Shown: one piece after another, positions 5,504 through 7,166 of the stretch | Position numbering within the stretch: the first letter of the stretch is position 1 | Layout: each line of letters begins with the position of its first letter | Source of the DNA: an uncultured beta proteobacterium | Lineage (GTDB): Bacteria; Pseudomonadota; Gammaproteobacteria; Burkholderiales; Rhodocyclaceae | Direction: 5' to 3' | DNA length: 7,166 bases | NCBI GenBank assembly: GCA_903953145.1 | Contig: CAJBIL010000075.1 | Coordinates: 1-7,166, forward strand | Program-made: the position numbers and the translations under genes | Notes under the pieces: model-generated | What the model saw: the letters and a program-made list of their open reading frames with translations, nothing else | What the model was told of the DNA's origin: nothing | Database searches by the model: none

Positions 5504-6423
5504 TTGATGTTTTTGCGTAGGCGATAGCGGACATAGATGGCGAGAGCATTCATCGACAGCGTCATCAGCACGAGAATAAAACCGGCAGCGGCAGCGTTAT
5601 GCTGAAATTCTGCTTCAGGACGCGAAGTCCAGTTGAACATCTGAATCGGCATGACCGTAAATGGTGCAGTCAGCCAGTCCATATTCATGAACGGGAAGGT
5701 TTCCTGAATCGGTGTGGGTGGCAAAAAGGCAATAAACGTCAATGCGCCGATGGTGATGATCGGTGCCGTTTCACCAATGGCACGCGCCAGACCGATGATG
5801 ACGCCGGTCAGAATGCCGGGCATCGAGTACGGGACGATGTGATCACGCACCGTCTGCCATTGCGTGGCGCCGCAAGCATAGGCACCTTCACGAACATAGC
5901 CCGGAATCGCGCGGATGGCCTCACGGGTGGCGACGATGACCACGGGCAGAATGAGCAGCGCCAGCGTCAGGCCCGCAGAGAGAATACTCTGCCCGAAGCC
6001 AAACTGATACACAAACACGCCCAGTGCGAGCAAGCCATAAACAATCGACGGCACCCCTGCAAGATTGGTCACGTTGATTTCGATGATGTCGGTCAACAGA
6101 TTTTTGGGCGCGTATTCCTCAAGATAGACCCCTGCTGCCACACCCAGCGGCACGGCCGCCATTGCGGTAACCAGCATCACCAGAATCGAACCGACCCAAG
6201 CGGAAAGAATGCCCGCATTTTCAGCACGGCGCGAGGGAAACGAGGAAAAGAAATCCAGCGTAAACCGTGGCGCACCATCAATAAACATTTGCCCGAAAAG
6301 CGCAGCAAAAACCAGCACGCCGAGCATCAGAGAAAGAATACCAAGAACAGCAAAAGCAAGATCGAAACGCTTGGCCTTTGCAATAATCGTGCGGATATTA
6401 TTGAGTTTTTGTTCAGGCGTCAT
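5497..6423 (-). CDS. pstA: phosphate ABC transporter permease PstA
   Basis: 308 residues from the chosen ATG. About six membrane helices can be traced, near 24-46, 73-100, 120-140, 146-168, 201-222 and 278-298. The ABC-permease EAA loop is EGAYACGATQWQTVRDHI (about 179-196), followed by the family's LARAIGETAP. The order after pstC and before pstB, with the MTPEQKLNN start and FQHNAAAAGF near the end, identifies PstA rather than PstC. It forms the inner-membrane channel with PstC. The ATG lies one base after the pstC stop, with GAGG 9 bases upstream. An in-frame GTG at 6438, five codons earlier, overlaps pstC and lacks a ribosome binding site, so I did not use it. Confidence 0.96.
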   Translation of the reverse strand: MTPEQKLNNIRTIIAKAKRFDLAFAVLGILSLMLGVLVFAALFGQMFIDGAPRFTLDFFSSFPSRRAENAGILSAWVGSILVMLVTAMAAVPLGVAAGVYLEEYAPKNLLTDIIEINVTNLAGVPSIVYGLLALGVFVYQFGFGQSILSAGLTLALLILPVVIVATREAIRAIPGYVREGAYACGATQWQTVRDHIVPYSMPGILTGVIIGLARAIGETAPIITIGALTFIAFLPPTPIQETFPFMNMDWLTAPFTVMPIQMFNWTSRPEAEFQHNAAAAGFILVLMTLSMNALAIYVRYRLRKNIKW

Positions 6424-6424
6424 T

Positions 6425-7166
6425 TTAGTAAGCCTCACGATAACGCTTGCGCATGACGTGTCCGATGAGATTGAAAAACAGCGTAATCATCATCAATGTC
6501 AAACCGGCAGCAAAGATTGTTTGGTAGCCAACCGAACCATGCGGCAGATCACCGAGCGCCACCTGCACAATGTAGGCAGTGATGGTGGCCGCCGGCTCCA
6601 GCGGGTTCCAGGTCAGGTTAGGCTGCATACCGGCCGCCACGGCAAGAATCATTGTTTCGCCAACGGCGCGGGAAATGCCGAGGATATAGGCGGCAGCAAG
6701 GCCTGAAAGCGCTGCCGGCGTCACCACCTTGATCGCCGTCTGGAAGCGCGTGGCGCCCATTGCATAAGAGCCTTCACGCAGGCTCATCGGCACAGCGCGC
6801 ATGGCATCTTCAGCAATCGAGCTCACATACGGAACAATCATGATGCCCATCACCAAGCCGGCGGAGAGCATGTTAAAGCCCGGCAAATCGGTAATGAACG
6901 TTTGTAGCAACGGCGTCACCACGAGCAGGGCAAAGTAGCCATACACAATGGTTGGCACACCGCCGAGCAATTCAAGGAAAGGCTTGGCGATTTCACGCAC
7001 TTTGTGTGGCGCGAACTCGGAAAGATAGATAGCGATAATCGTACCCAGCGGAATCGCCACACCCAGACCAACAAGCGAACTGGTGATGGTGCCTGACACC
7101 AGAACCATGATGCCGTAATGCGCATCATCAAAGAGCGGCGTCCATTGGGTATCGGTAAAAAAGTCC
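6425..7166 (-). CDS. pstC: phosphate ABC transporter permease PstC (5' end outside window)
   Basis: 246 codons are visible and the frame is open to the window edge, so the N-terminus, with the first helix, is missing. The first visible residues, DFFTDTQWTPLF, and then YGIMVLVSGTITSSL, match the periplasmic stretch and second helix of PstC. Five further membrane segments follow. The EAA loop EGSYAMGATRFQTAIKVV and ISRAVGETM are the contact region for PstB, and LLGGVPTIVYGYFAL is a strong family motif. With PstA it forms the phosphate channel fed by periplasmic PstS. The internal ATG at 7108 is not the real start, because the coding match continues through it. pstA starts one base after the stop. 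Confidence 0.96.
   Translation of the reverse strand, partial: DFFTDTQWTPLFDDAHYGIMVLVSGTITSSLVGLGVAIPLGTIIAIYLSEFAPHKVREIAKPFLELLGGVPTIVYGYFALLVVTPLLQTFITDLPGFNMLSAGLVMGIMIVPYVSSIAEDAMRAVPMSLREGSYAMGATRFQTAIKVVTPAALSGLAAAYILGISRAVGETMILAVAAGMQPNLTWNPLEPAATITAYIVQVALGDLPHGSVGYQTIFAAGLTLMMITLFFNLIGHVMRKRYREAY

Noticed and set aside
5599..6456. A 285-codon open frame on the plus strand opposite pstA.
   Set aside because: It lies fully antisense to a clear permease gene. The translation is rich in His, Arg, Asn and Gln with no recognisable domain, which is what the complement of a membrane-protein gene gives.

Overview
All genes here lie on the minus strand, so transcription runs from high to low coordinates. 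Every gene belongs to a well-known family. The gene order pstC-pstA-pstB / tpiA-secG-tRNA-Leu-nuoABCDEF, separate nuoC and nuoD genes (fused in E. coli), and moderately high GC in the nuo and pst genes suggest a free-living betaproteobacterium. My guess is the Rhodocyclales (Dechloromonas/Azonexus-like). That placement is from memory of synteny and protein style, not from a search.

Layout in the direction of transcription. (1) 7166-4715: the 3' part of a high-affinity phosphate ABC transporter operon, with pstC (5' end cut by the window edge), pstA and pstB packed with gaps or overlaps of a few bases. No phoU follows pstB. (2) 4714-4575: a 140-base spacer with a good sigma70-type promoter for tpiA and no convincing terminator for pstB. 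(3) 4574-3438: tpiA (triosephosphate isomerase, GTG start with a strong ribosome binding site) and secG (Sec translocon subunit), 9 bases apart and surely co-transcribed. (4) 3437-3237: a short non-coding stretch holding tRNA-Leu(GAG) between two inverted repeats. (5) 3236-1: the first six genes of the respiratory complex I operon, nuoA to the first ten codons of nuoF. nuoC/D, D/E and E/F each share one base between stop and start.

Functionally, PstCAB imports phosphate at the cost of ATP. TpiA interconverts the two triose phosphates of central carbon metabolism. SecG assists protein export. NuoA-F begin the 14-subunit proton-pumping NADH:quinone oxidoreductase: NuoE/F take electrons from NADH, NuoB carries the terminal N2 cluster, NuoB/D form the quinone site, and NuoA belongs to the membrane arm.

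I found no mobile element, CRISPR, toxin-antitoxin, phage gene or novel system. This is an ordinary core-genome region. The points worth a second look are the non-coding signals around the tRNA, the possible read-through from pst into tpiA, and the compositional dip over tpiA-secG.
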